Assembly (NCBI RefSeq): GCF_007989085.1
Contig: NZ_BJVJ01000016.1
Location: forward strand, 1 to 64,000
Direction: 5' to 3'
From: Pseudonocardia sulfidoxydans NBRC 16205
GTDB lineage: Bacteria; Actinomycetota; Actinomycetes; Mycobacteriales; Pseudonocardiaceae
Length of the DNA: 64,000 bases
Shown here: positions 33,924 through 43,220 of the stretch, one piece after another
Layout: each line of letters begins with the position of its first letter
Position numbering within the stretch: position 1 is the stretch's first letter
Notes under the pieces: generated by a model
Database searches by the model: none
What the model saw: only the letters and a program-made list of their open reading frames with translations
What the model was told of the DNA's origin: nothing
Program-made: the position numbers and the translations under genes

Positions 33924-33960
33924 AAGGCCTGACCTGCGGGAAAACAACCCGCCGCGGCGA

Positions 33961-34881
33961 CTACGCGAAGGAGCCGTGGAGGCGGAGGCGGGCCATCCCG
34001 CCGTCGGGGAAGACGTCCATCCGGACCTGCGTCACCGGACCCGACTCGGGGAGGACGACGCGGTGCCGGGTGTCGGGCTCCAGGGGTGTGCGGGGTAGCA
34101 GCGGCCGCCACTCCTCGGAGTCGGAGAGGCGGCCCCGCAGCGACGCCGACGCTGGAGCGTTGTGCAGGAACCAGCTCGTGTCGAGCTCCGCGACCCGCAC
34201 GACCGCGGGCCCGGCGAGGGCGAGCTCGACCCAGTCGTTGCCGTCGTCGCGACGCCGCGCCGTCTCCCACCCTTCTCCCATGCTCCGCGCCGGTCCGGGG
34301 AGTAGCAGGTTCTGCGGCGAGCTGTAGAAGAGGTTGGAGCAGGCCGTGACGCGGCCGCCGTTCTCGATCGCGGCGAGGTCGACCGTGCCGAGCGCTTCCA
34401 GGAGCGCGGGGTCCGGGAGCGCGTGACCGTGTACTCGCAGCCGCGCCACCCCACCGTCGGGAAAGATGCGCAGCCGCACGTGGGTGATGCGCTCGTCGCA
34501 GGCCACGTCGAAGACGTTCTCGGTGTCGCCCTTGATCGGCGAGCGCCGTACGAGCGGTACCCAGGTCTCGCCGACGAGCCCGTCGACCGCTGCTTCGGGC
34601 GGGTAGTTGCCCGTGAACCACGCCGTGTCGACGACGATCCCGCGCACCACCCCGGGCGCCCCGAGCCGGATCAGCGCCTCGTCGTGGCCGGGCTCGCGGC
34701 GGCGGCGGGTCTCCCAGCCGTCGTAGACCTTGCCCTTGGGCCCGAACGTCGACGGGTCGAAGACGGCGGGGCCCGGGGTGATGAGGTTCTCGCGGGTCGC
34801 GAAGGCCTCGTCGTTGGCGGAGACGACGGCGCCGCCGACGTCGCGGCGGGCCAGGTTGGGCAGGAGCCGGAAGTCAGACAC
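33961..34881 (-). CDS. alc: Allantoicase
   Basis: A 306-residue two-repeat protein; each half has the allantoicase beta-sandwich pattern ([23 protein letters not shown], then [21 protein letters not shown], each followed by [10 protein letters not shown] or [10 protein letters not shown] and [12 protein letters not shown] / [12 protein letters not shown]). It hydrolyses allantoate to ureidoglycolate and urea. The GTG start overlaps the allantoinase stop by 8 bp. It is last in the minus-strand purine operon and converges on the monooxygenase gene. Confidence 0.96.
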   Translation of the reverse strand: MSDFRLLPNLARRDVGGAVVSANDEAFATRENLITPGPAVFDPSTFGPKGKVYDGWETRRRREPGHDEALIRLGAPGVVRGIVVDTAWFTGNYPPEAAVDGLVGETWVPLVRRSPIKGDTENVFDVACDERITHVRLRIFPDGGVARLRVHGHALPDPALLEALGTVDLAAIENGGRVTACSNLFYSSPQNLLLPGPARSMGEGWETARRRDDGNDWVELALAGPAVVRVAELDTSWFLHNAPASASLRGRLSDSEEWRPLLPRTPLEPDTRHRVVLPESGPVTQVRMDVFPDGGMARLRLHGSFA

Positions 34882-36187
34882 GGGCGTCCTCTCTGCTCAG
34901 GAGCCGGCCGCGCGGCGCGTCACCGTCGGTGATCGGTGCGCCGCGCAGGCAGGTCGCGCGGACGGCGCCGTGCAGCGTCCGGCCCGCGTAGGGGGTGATC
35001 GGGTTGCGGTGGTGCAGGGGCCCGACGGTGAAGGTCGCGTCGGGCGCGAAGACGGTGAGGTCGGCGTCGGCACCGGGTTCGATACGCCCCTTGTGTGTCA
35101 GACCGACGAGATCTGCGGGGCGCCGCGACATCCAGGTCACGACGTCGGCCAACGCGATCCCGCGCGCCCGCGCCTCGGTCCACACGACGGGAAGCCCGAT
35201 CTGCAGGGAGGCGATCCCACCCCAGGCGGTGCCGAAGTCGCCGTCCTCGATGCGCTTGAGGTCGGGGGTGCAGGGGGAGTGGTCGGACACGACCATGTCG
35301 ATCGTGCCGTCGACGAGTCCCTGCCACAGAGCGTCACGGTTTCCGGCCTCGCGCACGGGCGGGCAGCACTTGAATCGGGTGTCGCCGTCGGGCACCTCCT
35401 CGGCGGTGAGCGCGAGGTAGTGCGGGCAGGTCTCGACGGTGACGCGCACCCCGTCCTCGCGGGCGGCCGCGAGCAGGGGCAGCGCGGCGGCCGAGGAGAG
35501 GTGCACCACGTGGACCCGGGCGCCGGTCGAGCGGGCGGCGGCCAACAACGACGCGATCGCGGAGTCCTCCGACGCGCGGGGCCGGGAGGCGACGAAGTCC
35601 GCATAACGACGGCCGGAAGCCGGGCGGATGAGCGCGCCGTCCTCGGCGTGGGCGATGAGCAGCCCGTCGAACTCCGCGAGGGCGCGCAGCGCCGGGCGGG
35701 GATCGGGCAGCGGCGGGAACTCGGGCACCCCGGAGTCGACGAGGAAACACTTCACCCCGACGACGCCGGCCTCGTGCAGCGGGCGCAGCTCGCGCTCGTT
35801 CCCCGGCACGGCTCCGCCCCAGAACGCGACGTCGACGTGGCATTGTCCCTGCGCCGCTGCCCGTTTCGTCTCGAGAGCAGGCACGTCGATGGTCGGCGGG
35901 AGAGAGTTCAACGGCATGTCGACGATCGTCGTCACCCCGCCCGCCGCGGCCGCCCGGGTCGCGGACGCGAAGCCCTCCCACTCGGTGCGGCCGGGCTCGT
36001 TGACGTGCACGTGGGTGTCGACGAGCCCCGGCAGCAGCACCTCGTCGTCGGCAAGCGTGATCTCCTGCGCCCCCGGAACGACGACGTCACGGGGTCCGAC
36101 GGCGGCGATCCGCGACCCGTCGACAAGCACGGCGGCGGGCCGCAGCACCCCGTCGACGAGAACCCGCCGCGCCCGCAGGACGATCAC
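34874..36187 (-). CDS. allB: Allantoinase
   Basis: A 437-residue cyclic amidohydrolase that opens allantoin to allantoate. The metal motif [16 protein letters not shown], the carboxylated-Lys region [19 protein letters not shown] and the Asp in MVVSDHSPC are all present. The start is the GTG at 36187, which overlaps the stop of the upstream small gene (GTGA); the open frame extends further upstream, but that part is the other gene read out of frame. Confidence 0.96.
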   Translation of the reverse strand: MIVLRARRVLVDGVLRPAAVLVDGSRIAAVGPRDVVVPGAQEITLADDEVLLPGLVDTHVHVNEPGRTEWEGFASATRAAAAGGVTTIVDMPLNSLPPTIDVPALETKRAAAQGQCHVDVAFWGGAVPGNERELRPLHEAGVVGVKCFLVDSGVPEFPPLPDPRPALRALAEFDGLLIAHAEDGALIRPASGRRYADFVASRPRASEDSAIASLLAAARSTGARVHVVHLSSAAALPLLAAAREDGVRVTVETCPHYLALTAEEVPDGDTRFKCCPPVREAGNRDALWQGLVDGTIDMVVSDHSPCTPDLKRIEDGDFGTAWGGIASLQIGLPVVWTEARARGIALADVVTWMSRRPADLVGLTHKGRIEPGADADLTVFAPDATFTVGPLHHRNPITPYAGRTLHGAVRATCLRGAPITDGDAPRGRLLSREDARV

Positions 36188-36564
36188 GACTGCTCCTTGA
36201 AGGCCCGCCAGCTCGCGAGGTCGGAGATGTCGGTCAGCTCGGGCGCGTCGTCCCACGAGCGCCGCAGGATCATCGCCAGCGACCCGCTCCCGTCGGCCAG
36301 CTCGATGACCCCGAGCTCCAGCCCGGCCGGTTCGCCGGGCAGGAGTACCTCGCGCAGCTGCTCGTAGGACAGCTCGTACACCTCGCCCCGCACGGCCGCG
36401 CCCTGGTCCGGGCCCACGTCCTCCAGCGCCGGGTAGGCCCCGCCGACGGCGTGGAACCGGTAGCGCTTCGCCGTCGTCGTCGCGGTGACGAGCGGGGCGC
36501 CGCCGACCAGGTGGTGATCGGCACCGCCGGCCATCGCCGTGCCGTTCAGGAACATGCGGGGCAC
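36184..36564 (-). CDS. Small allophanate-hydrolase C-terminal-like (gamma-glutamylcyclotransferase fold) protein
   Basis: A 126-residue protein ([18 protein letters not shown], then [40 protein letters not shown], and [14 protein letters not shown]) that resembles the C-terminal domain found after the amidase part of allophanate hydrolases. No amidase gene is next to it. In this operon it may process a ureide or carbamoyl intermediate made after allantoicase; the reaction is not known to me. GGGAGG lies 9 bp before the GTG start at 36564; ATG at 36555 is an alternative. Confidence 0.75.
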   Translation of the reverse strand: MPRMFLNGTAMAGGADHHLVGGAPLVTATTTAKRYRFHAVGGAYPALEDVGPDQGAAVRGEVYELSYEQLREVLLPGEPAGLELGVIELADGSGSLAMILRRSWDDAPELTDISDLASWRAFKEQS

Positions 36565-36607
36565 TTCGGGTCCTCCCTCGGGACGACGAACGTGCAGGTC
36601 AGGGGTC

Positions 36608-36647
36608 GTGAGCGGCGATAGTCGCGATAGCGACTATCGCCGCTCAC
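36608..36647 (-). repeat. 40-bp stop-codon palindrome, copy 2
   Basis: Perfect 18-bp arms; in gene orientation GTGAGCGGCGATAGTCGC, loop TATC. The TGA in the first arm is the stop of the xanthine dehydrogenase large subunit (36644-36646). Compared with copies 1 and 3 it differs only at positions 6 (T to C) and 35 (A to G), a compensated base pair. A second in-frame TGA follows at 36599-36601, 14 codons after the first, as in copies 1 and 3. Confidence 0.9.
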
Positions 36648-38914
36648 AGGGTGATGTGCTCCGGGCGGACGGGGACGCGGCGGAGGGCCTTGCCCGTCGC
36701 CGCGCGGATCGCCGCGGCCACTGCCGGGCCACTCGAGATCGTCGGGGGCTCGCCGACGCCGCGGACGCCGTAGGGGGCGTGCGGGTCGGCGTACTCCAGG
36801 ACCTTCACCTGCATAGGCGGCATGTCGAGGATCGTCGGGATCAGGTAGTCGGTGAACGACGGGTTGCGCACCTTCCCGTCGGTCACGACGATCTCCTCCA
36901 TCAGCGCCAGGCCCATGCCCTGGGCGCTGCCGCCCTGGATCTGGCCGACGACGGCGTCGGGGTTGATCGCCTTGCCGACGTCCTGGGCCGTGTCCAGCGC
37001 GACGACCTTGACCAGGCCGAGCTCGACGTCGACGTCGACGACCGCGCGGTGGGCGGAGAAGGCGTACTGGACGTGGGCGTTGCCCTGGCCGGTCTCGGGG
37101 TCGATCTCCTCGGTGGGCCGGTGGTGCCACTCGACCGTCTCCTCGACCGCCTCGGCGCCCAGCACGTCCGCGAGCGAGGCGAGCACCTCGCCCGACGCGG
37201 AGACGATCTTGTCGCCGTCGAGACGGAGGCCGCCGACCCCGAGCCGGGCGGACGCGAGACGCAGGACCGCCGCCCGGACCGCCTCGCACGCCGCCTTCAC
37301 CGCGCCACCGGTCACGTAGGTCTGGCGCGACGCCGACGTCGACCCGCCGGAGCCGACGAAGGTGTTCTTGGGGTGCACCACGACCCGGTCGACGCCCAGC
37401 TCGGTGCGGCAGATCTGCTGCTCGACGGTGATCAGGCCCTGCCCGACCTCCGCGGCCGCGGTGTGGACGGTCGCGACGGGCTCGCCGCCGGTCAGCTCCA
37501 GGCGGACGCGGGCTGTCGAGTAGTCGTCGAAACCCTCGGAGAAGCCGACGTTCTTGTACGTGACGGCGTACCCGATGCCGCGGACGACGCCCTCGCCGTG
37601 CGTGGTGTTCGACGCGCCGCCGGGCAGGTCGCGGATGTCGCGCTCGCCTTCGGGCGAAGCGGGCAGCGGCAGGTCGCGCACGGTGCGGATCAGCTCGGCG
37701 ACCGGCGCGGCGGAGTCGATCAGCTGGCCGGTGATGTTGAGGTCGCCGTCGCGCATGCCGTTGAGCGCCCGGATCTCGACGCGGTCGACGCCGACGCGGT
37801 CGGCCAGCTCGTCCATCAGGGCCTCGTGGGCGAACGCGGCCTGCACGCAGCCGAAGCCGCGCATGGCCCCGCAGGGCGGGTTGTTGGTGTAGACGCCGCG
37901 CGCGTCGACGGTCACGGACGGGATGTTGTACGGGCCCAGGCCCAGGGTGCCGCCGTTGCCGACGACGGCGGTGGTCGACGAGGCGTAGGCGCCGCCGTCG
38001 AACAGGATGTCCGCCTTGGCGTAGGCGAGCCTGCCCTCCTCGGACGCGCCGAACTCGTAGCGCAGCCACGCCGGGTGCCGGTGGACGTGGCCGAAGAACG
38101 ACTCGTCGCGGGCGTAGCTCATCTTCACCGGCTTGCCGGTGTGCAGGGCGAGCAGGCAGGCGTGGACGTGGATCGAGAGGTCCTCGCGGCCGCCGAACGC
38201 GCCGCCGACGCCGGCGAGGTGCAGCCGGGCCCGGTCGGGCGGCAGGTCGAGCACGCGGCAGACCTGCTGCTGGTCGACGTGGAGCCACTGCGTCGCGACG
38301 TAGAGGTCGAGCCCGCCTTCGCCGTCGGGCACGGCGAGGCCGGACTCCGGGCCGAGGAAGGCCTGGTCCTGCATGCCGACCTCGAAGTCGAGCGCGACGA
38401 CGACCGGGGCCTGCGGCGCAGGGTCGCCGCGGCGGATCGTCAGCTCGCGCACCAGGTTCCCGCCGGGCTGGACCTGCGGGACACCCTCGTCGAGGGCCCG
38501 GCGCGGGTCGGTCAGCGCGGGCAGCTCCTCGTAGTCGACGACGATCCGCTTCGCGGCGCGGCGCGCCGTCTCGGGGTGGTCGGCGGCGACGAGGGCGACG
38601 GGTTCGCCCTGGTAGCGGACGACGTCCTCGGCGAGCGCGGGCTGGTCGAGGTGCTCCAGCCCGACCCGGTTCAGTCCCGGTACATCTGCGTGGGTGAGCA
38701 CCGCGTGGACGCCGGGGAGGGCGAGCGCCGCGGAGACGTCGATGCCGTGGATGCGGGCGTGCGGGTGCGGGCTGCGCAGCGTGACGCCCCAGCACATGTC
38801 GTCGTGCCAGAGGTCGGACGAGTAGGCGAACTCGCCGGTGACCTTGAGCGTGCCGTCGGGACGAAGGGGGGAGTCGCCGATCTTCCCGGTGGTGCGGGTC
38901 TCGGTCGAGGTCAT
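36644..38914 (-). CDS. Xanthine dehydrogenase molybdopterin-binding (large) subunit
   Basis: A 756-residue Mo-hydroxylase large subunit: TGEFAYSSDLWHDDMCWGV near the start, the Mo-cofactor region GVGGAFGGREDLSIHVHACL, GAMRGFGCVQ with the substrate-orienting Arg, and the catalytic Glu in YGVRGVGEPPTISSGPAV. With the 2Fe-2S and FAD subunits at 40242-41572 it oxidises hypoxanthine and xanthine to urate. GGAGAAGG precedes the ATG, which overlaps the deaminase stop. It is separate from the Mo hydroxylase of the catabolic island (2597). Confidence 0.93.
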   Translation of the reverse strand: MTSTETRTTGKIGDSPLRPDGTLKVTGEFAYSSDLWHDDMCWGVTLRSPHPHARIHGIDVSAALALPGVHAVLTHADVPGLNRVGLEHLDQPALAEDVVRYQGEPVALVAADHPETARRAAKRIVVDYEELPALTDPRRALDEGVPQVQPGGNLVRELTIRRGDPAPQAPVVVALDFEVGMQDQAFLGPESGLAVPDGEGGLDLYVATQWLHVDQQQVCRVLDLPPDRARLHLAGVGGAFGGREDLSIHVHACLLALHTGKPVKMSYARDESFFGHVHRHPAWLRYEFGASEEGRLAYAKADILFDGGAYASSTTAVVGNGGTLGLGPYNIPSVTVDARGVYTNNPPCGAMRGFGCVQAAFAHEALMDELADRVGVDRVEIRALNGMRDGDLNITGQLIDSAAPVAELIRTVRDLPLPASPEGERDIRDLPGGASNTTHGEGVVRGIGYAVTYKNVGFSEGFDDYSTARVRLELTGGEPVATVHTAAAEVGQGLITVEQQICRTELGVDRVVVHPKNTFVGSGGSTSASRQTYVTGGAVKAACEAVRAAVLRLASARLGVGGLRLDGDKIVSASGEVLASLADVLGAEAVEETVEWHHRPTEEIDPETGQGNAHVQYAFSAHRAVVDVDVELGLVKVVALDTAQDVGKAINPDAVVGQIQGGSAQGMGLALMEEIVVTDGKVRNPSFTDYLIPTILDMPPMQVKVLEYADPHAPYGVRGVGEPPTISSGPAVAAAIRAATGKALRRVPVRPEHITL

Positions 38915-40245
38915 GACGCCTTCTCCAACAGGGTCTCGTGTACGGCGGCGCACTCGCGCGCAACAGCAGAGGTGTCGACGGTGACGACGCGGTCGCGCTC
39001 CACGACCGGACGTCCGTCGACGAGCAGCAGCTCCAGCGGCGGTGGGCTGCCGAGGACAAGGGCCGCAACGGGATCGGCGACGTCGGCGTGGCCGAGGCCG
39101 TCGATGCGCCACAGCGCGAGGTCGGCGAGCTTGCCCGGTTCGATCGACCCGATCTCGTTCGCGCGGCCGAGCACGGAGGCGCCGCCGATCGTCGCCAGCT
39201 CCAACGAGTCGCGGACCGTCAGCGCCGTCGGACCGCCCACCGCGCGGGCGAACAGCAGCGCGTGCCGGGCCTCCTCCAGGAGGCTGCCGGCCTCGTTGGA
39301 GGCGGCGCCGTCGACACCCAGCCCGACCCGGGCCCCGGCGTCGCGCAGATCGCGGGTGCGGCAGATGCCGGCGCCGAGCCGCGCGTTGGACGACGGGCAG
39401 TGCGCCACCCCGCTCCCGGTGGCGCCGACCTTCTTGACCTCGGCGTCGTCGAAGTGGATGCCGTGGGCGAACCAGACGTCCTCGCCGGTCCAGCCGAGGC
39501 TCTCGACGTACTCGAGCGGCGAGCAGCCGAACCGCTCGCGGCAGAACTCCTCCTCGTCGACGGTCTCGGCGAGGTGGGTGTGCATGAGCACCCCGAGGCG
39601 TCGCGCCAGGTCAGCGGACTCGCGCATCAACGAACCGGTCACCGAGAACGGCGAGCACGGCGCGAGCGCGATCCGCAGCATCGCGTCCGGCGACGGGTCG
39701 TGCCAGCGGCGCACGGCCTCCGCCGACGCGGTGAGGATCGCGTCGCGGTCCTCGACGACATGGTCGGGCGGCAGGCCGCCGTCCTTGCGGCCCAGGTCCA
39801 TCGAGCCGCGGGTGGCGTGGAAGCGCAGGCCGACGTCGGCGGCGGCGCGGATCTCGGCGCCGAGCACGTCGCCGCCCTCGCGGGGGAAGACGTAGTGGTG
39901 GTCGGCCGCGGTGGTGCAGCCGGTCAGCGCCAGCTGGGCCAGGGCACCGGTGGCGCCGGTGTGCACGGCGTGCTCGTCGATGCCCGCCCACACCGGGTAG
40001 AGCGTGGTGAGCCACTCGAACAGCGTGGCGTCGACGGCCAGGCCGCGGGTGACCCACTGATAGAGGTGGTTGTGGGTGTTGACGAAGCCGGGGGTGAGCA
40101 GGCAGCCGCGGGCGTCGATCCGCTCTCCGGGAACCGGCGCCGGTCCAGGGCCGACCGCGGTGATCCGGTTTCCCTCGACGACCACGTGGCCATCGCGGAA
40201 CTCCGAGCCCGTCACCGTGACGACGTGTACGCCTTCGATGATCAT
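38911..40245 (-). CDS. 8-oxoguanine/guanine deaminase (amidohydrolase)
   Basis: A 444-residue deaminase of the TrzN/8-oxoguanine deaminase group: VNTHNHLYQWVTRGLAV (HxH metal motif, about 60-76), LMHTHLAETVDEEEF, VWFAHGIHF and the Asp in VGLGVDGAASNEAGS, with SSNARLGAG before it. It converts 8-oxoguanine or guanine to urate or xanthine. Placement between xanthine dehydrogenase subunit genes supports a purine role. ATGA overlaps join it to both neighbours. Confidence 0.9.
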   Translation of the reverse strand: MIIEGVHVVTVTGSEFRDGHVVVEGNRITAVGPGPAPVPGERIDARGCLLTPGFVNTHNHLYQWVTRGLAVDATLFEWLTTLYPVWAGIDEHAVHTGATGALAQLALTGCTTAADHHYVFPREGGDVLGAEIRAAADVGLRFHATRGSMDLGRKDGGLPPDHVVEDRDAILTASAEAVRRWHDPSPDAMLRIALAPCSPFSVTGSLMRESADLARRLGVLMHTHLAETVDEEEFCRERFGCSPLEYVESLGWTGEDVWFAHGIHFDDAEVKKVGATGSGVAHCPSSNARLGAGICRTRDLRDAGARVGLGVDGAASNEAGSLLEEARHALLFARAVGGPTALTVRDSLELATIGGASVLGRANEIGSIEPGKLADLALWRIDGLGHADVADPVAALVLGSPPPLELLLVDGRPVVERDRVVTVDTSAVARECAAVHETLLEKAS

Positions 40246-40700
40246 GAGTGTGCCGCCGTCCGCACCGCGTCGAGGATCTTCTCGTAGCCGGTGCACCGGC
40301 ACAGGTTCCCCGCCAACGCCTCCCGGATCTCGGGGTCACTCGGACGCGGGTTGCGCGCCAACAGGTCGTGGGTCGAGACGAGGAAGCCCGGCGTGCAGAA
40401 CCCGCACTGCACCGCGCCGCACTCGACGAACGCCTGCTGCACCGGGTCGAGGCCGTCGTCGCCGGCGAGCCCCTCGACCGTCGTGACGTCGCGCCCCTGC
40501 GCCTGGCCCGCCGCGACCAGGCACGAGCACACCGGCACCCCGTCCATGTAGACGGTGCAGGACCCGCACTCGCCCTGCTCACAGGCGTTCTTCGAGCCCG
40601 GCAGGCCGAGCCGCTCGCGCAGCGCGTAGAGCAGGCTCTCGCCCTCCCACACGTCGTCGGCCTCGTGGCGTTCGCCGTTGACCGTCAGTTCGATCCGCAT
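40242..40700 (-). CDS. Xanthine dehydrogenase 2Fe-2S (small) subunit
   Basis: A 152-residue protein with CEQGECGSCTVYMDGVPVCSC (first cluster, about 41-61) and QCGFCTPGFL plus NLCRCTGYEKI (second cluster). It shuttles electrons between the Mo and FAD subunits. Its ATG shares one base with the stop of the FAD subunit gene (TGATG), so the subunits are made in coupled fashion. Confidence 0.95.
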   Translation of the reverse strand: MRIELTVNGERHEADDVWEGESLLYALRERLGLPGSKNACEQGECGSCTVYMDGVPVCSCLVAAGQAQGRDVTTVEGLAGDDGLDPVQQAFVECGAVQCGFCTPGFLVSTHDLLARNPRPSDPEIREALAGNLCRCTGYEKILDAVRTAAHS

Positions 40701-41572
40701 CAGGCGGCCCTCCGGTGCTCGTCCCAGGCCCAGGTGGCGGCGCGGCGCGCCATCACCGAGAGCGTGTGCAGGCGGTACGCGGCGGTGCCGCGCACGTCGT
40801 CGATCGGGGCGGCGGCGTCGCGAACCTTGCGGCCGAACTCCGCGGCCAGCCCCTCGGGCAGCGCGGCGCGCGACTCCCACAGCCCGGCGGCCTCCAGCTC
40901 GCCCGCGAGGAACGCGGCCGCGTCGGTGGCCCGGCGCGGTGTGGGGGCGGCCGAACCGATGCCCGTCCCCACCGCCCGGCGGTCGGGGTGCAGCGCGAAC
41001 CCGAAGGCGGACACCGCGATCACCATCGCGTTGCGGGTACCGATCTTGCAGAACTGCTGCGGTCCCGAGGGCGGCGCGATCAGCACCGCTGAGATGAGCT
41101 CGTCCTGCTCCAGGGCGTTGCGCTTCACACCGGTGTAGAAGTCGGCGACCGGCACGTGCCGGACCCCGCGCGCCGCCGACTCGACCTCGACGACCGCGTC
41201 GGCGGCCAGCAGCGCCGGGTGCGAGTCACCGGCGGGAGACGCCGCGCCGAGGTTTCCGCCGACGGTGCCGCGGTTGCGGATCTGCGGCGACCCGACCGTC
41301 CGCGAGGCCATGGCGAGGCCGGGCAGTGTCGACCCCAGCTCGGCGATGACCCGCGCATACGTGACGCCGGCGCCGAGCCGGACCCGGCCGTCGTCGAACG
41401 CCCACTCCCCGAGTGGGGCGACGCGCGTCAGGTCCAGCAGCGCACCCGGACGCCGGTGGTCGAAGTTCATCTCCACCATGACGTCGGTGCCACCGGCGAC
41501 CGGCAGCGCGTCGGGCCGCTCCGCCTTCGCCGCGAGGGCCTCTGCCCACGTGCTCGGTGCCAGGAAGTCCAT
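40700..41572 (-). CDS. Xanthine dehydrogenase FAD-binding (medium) subunit
   Basis: A 290-residue protein with MDFLAPSTWAEALAA at the start, PVAGGTDVMVEMNFDHRRP and the second flavin motif in IRNRGTVGGNLGAASPAGDSHPAL. First gene of the minus-strand purine operon. The ATG at 41572 follows a -10 box by 7 bp, so the mRNA may be leaderless. An in-frame upstream start exists but has no ribosome site. Confidence 0.94.
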   Translation of the reverse strand: MDFLAPSTWAEALAAKAERPDALPVAGGTDVMVEMNFDHRRPGALLDLTRVAPLGEWAFDDGRVRLGAGVTYARVIAELGSTLPGLAMASRTVGSPQIRNRGTVGGNLGAASPAGDSHPALLAADAVVEVESAARGVRHVPVADFYTGVKRNALEQDELISAVLIAPPSGPQQFCKIGTRNAMVIAVSAFGFALHPDRRAVGTGIGSAAPTPRRATDAAAFLAGELEAAGLWESRAALPEGLAAEFGRKVRDAAAPIDDVRGTAAYRLHTLSVMARRAATWAWDEHRRAA

Positions 41573-41579
41573 GCCGTCG

Positions 41580-41608
41580 AGTACAGCCCGGCTGTGACCT
41601 GCGGACAA
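41580..41608 (-). promoter_or_regulatory. Promoter of the xanthine dehydrogenase operon with GCTGTGAC element
   Basis: On the minus strand TTGTCC (41603-41608) and TGTACT (41580-41585) are 17 bp apart, and the ATG starts 7 bp after the -10. The octamer GCTGTGAC, read on the plus strand at 41591-41598, sits in the spacer. The same octamer occurs as an inverted pair before the urate permease (48353-48389), which suggests a shared purine regulator site, perhaps for PucR. Confidence 0.5.
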
Positions 41609-41654
41609 TTCGCCGTCGCCACGAATCGGTGGCCCACGTCACGCCCCGGTCTTG

Positions 41655-41666
41655 TACGTTCCTCCA
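41655..41666 (+). promoter_or_regulatory. Probable leaderless promoter of the PucR gene
   Basis: TACGTT at 41655-41660 fits the TANNNT -10 consensus and ends 6 bp before the ATG at 41667; no Shine-Dalgarno sequence is present. No good -35 is seen at 17-18 bp. The region is shared with the divergent xanthine dehydrogenase promoter. Confidence 0.4.
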
Positions 41667-43145
41667 ATGTTCCTGCGTGACCTGCTCGCGCACCCCGGCC
41701 TGCACCTGCGCCTGCTCCACGGCGCGCAGGCCGATCTCGACCGCGGCGTCCGGTGGGTCTACACCACCGACCTCATCGACCCCGCCCGCTACCTGTCCGG
41801 GGGCGAGCTCGTCATCAGCGGGCTGGTGTGGCGCAACGACCCCACCGACAGCGAACGGTTCGTCTCCGCGATCGCCGGGGCCGGGGCGGCCGCCCTCGCG
41901 GCGGGGGAGGCCGTCTTCCACACCGTCCCCGACGACCTCGTGCAGGCCTGCCGCCGCCACGACGTCCCGCTGATCGCCGTCCCCGAGGAGACGTCCTTCG
42001 GGACGCTGACCGAGGTCGTCGTCGGCGCCGTCACCGCCGCCCGCGGCGACCGCCTCGCGCACACCCTCGGCCGCCAGCGCGAGCTGCTGAGTGCCGTCGC
42101 CGGGGGAGCGGGGCTCGACGAGCTCGTCGCCCAGGTCTCCGACGCGACCGGCGTGCGGTGCCGGGTGCTGTCGGCCGGTGGGCGCCTCGTCGCGGGACCA
42201 CCCGTCCCCGACCCCGACGCACTGGTCTCGACGTACCTCACCGCCCCCCGGCTGCCCGCCGTCGCGGAGGGCTGCTCGCTGCTCGCCGTCGGCTCCGGCC
42301 CGCGGGTGACCTCGTGGTTCGTCGCCGCCGAGGGCCGGTTCGACGGCTGGGAGTCCGAGGTCGCCGACGCCGTCGGCGAGCTGGTCGCCATCGCCGCGCT
42401 CGACCGCGCCCGCCGCAACGAAGGGCAGCGGATCGCGTCCGGGATCGCCGACGACGCCGTCGCCCTCCTCGCCGGTGGCGCGGGCGCCCGGCCCGAGACC
42501 GCGGTCCGGCTGCGCCAGGCCGGCTTGCGCGCGACCGGGCCGCTGACGGTCGTCGTCGCCGGCTTCCCCGAACGCCCCGACCTGGCCGAGACGGCGCGCG
42601 CGATCCTGCTCGACGCGGACTGCCCCGGCATCGTCGGCGTGCTCGACGGGACCGCGGTCGCGGTCGTCCCGGGACCCGTCGACGACGTCGCGCTGCGCCG
42701 GCTCGAACCGGGGCTGCCCGCGCCGCTCGTCGTCGGCACCAGCCGGCCCACCGAACCCGGGGCGCTCGCCGGTGCGCTGCGCGAGGCCCACCACGCCCGC
42801 GACCTCGCCCACGGCCGCCCCGGCCTGCTGCACGTCGTCGCCGCCGCCGACGTGACCTCCCACGTCGCGCTGCTCGCCGCCGTCCCCGACGAGGTGCGGC
42901 AGGCGTTCGCCGCGAGCGTCCTGGACCCCGTCCTCGCCTACGACGACCGGACCGGGGCCGGGCTCGTCGAGACGCTGGAGGCGTTCCTCGACTGCTCCGG
43001 GTCCTGGAGCCGCACCGCCGCGCGGCTGCACCTGCACGTCAACACCGTGCGGTACCGGATCGGGCGGGTCGAGGAGCTCACCGCGCGCGACCTGTCGACG
43101 CTCACCGACCGCGTCGACGTCTACCTGGCCCTGCGTGCCCGCTGA
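41667..43145 (+). CDS. pucR: PucR-family transcriptional regulator
   Basis: A 492-residue regulator with an N-terminal PucR (purine catabolism) domain (FLRDLLAHPGLHLRLLHGAQ through about residue 120) and a C-terminal helix-turn-helix (SWSRTAARLHLHVNTVRYRI, about 447-466). It is transcribed away from the xanthine dehydrogenase operon and probably controls purine genes in response to a purine metabolite. ATG 41667 fits the leaderless promoter; an upstream in-frame start adds only five residues. Confidence 0.92.
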   Translation: MFLRDLLAHPGLHLRLLHGAQADLDRGVRWVYTTDLIDPARYLSGGELVISGLVWRNDPTDSERFVSAIAGAGAAALAAGEAVFHTVPDDLVQACRRHDVPLIAVPEETSFGTLTEVVVGAVTAARGDRLAHTLGRQRELLSAVAGGAGLDELVAQVSDATGVRCRVLSAGGRLVAGPPVPDPDALVSTYLTAPRLPAVAEGCSLLAVGSGPRVTSWFVAAEGRFDGWESEVADAVGELVAIAALDRARRNEGQRIASGIADDAVALLAGGAGARPETAVRLRQAGLRATGPLTVVVAGFPERPDLAETARAILLDADCPGIVGVLDGTAVAVVPGPVDDVALRRLEPGLPAPLVVGTSRPTEPGALAGALREAHHARDLAHGRPGLLHVVAAADVTSHVALLAAVPDEVRQAFAASVLDPVLAYDDRTGAGLVETLEAFLDCSGSWSRTAARLHLHVNTVRYRIGRVEELTARDLSTLTDRVDVYLALRAR

Positions 43146-43162
43146 CCCCGCGCACCCGCCCG

Positions 43163-43220
43163 CCGAGACCAACAGGAGTGCTGCTCGAGACACCGAGAAC
43201 AGCACTCACGTCGGTCTCGG
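43163..43220. repeat. 58-bp hairpin element, copy A
   Basis: CCGAGACCAAC (43163-43173) pairs with GTCGGTCTCGG (43210-43220, one mismatch); inside is AGTGCTG with CAGCACT, then an inner CTCG/CGAG stem. It lies at the 3' end of the minus-strand DUF559 gene and contains that gene's TGA. The first 22 bp are identical to copy B at 44178, which has the same length. There is no T tract. Confidence 0.85.

Noticed and set aside
33884-33932. SECIS-like selenocysteine signal, because a hairpin directly follows TGA
   Set aside because: The same hairpin follows four unrelated genes whose proteins are complete at the TGA, no selenocysteine genes are in the window, and the possible extension is only 14 residues before another TGA. 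Programmed readthrough is kept only as a test in the findings.
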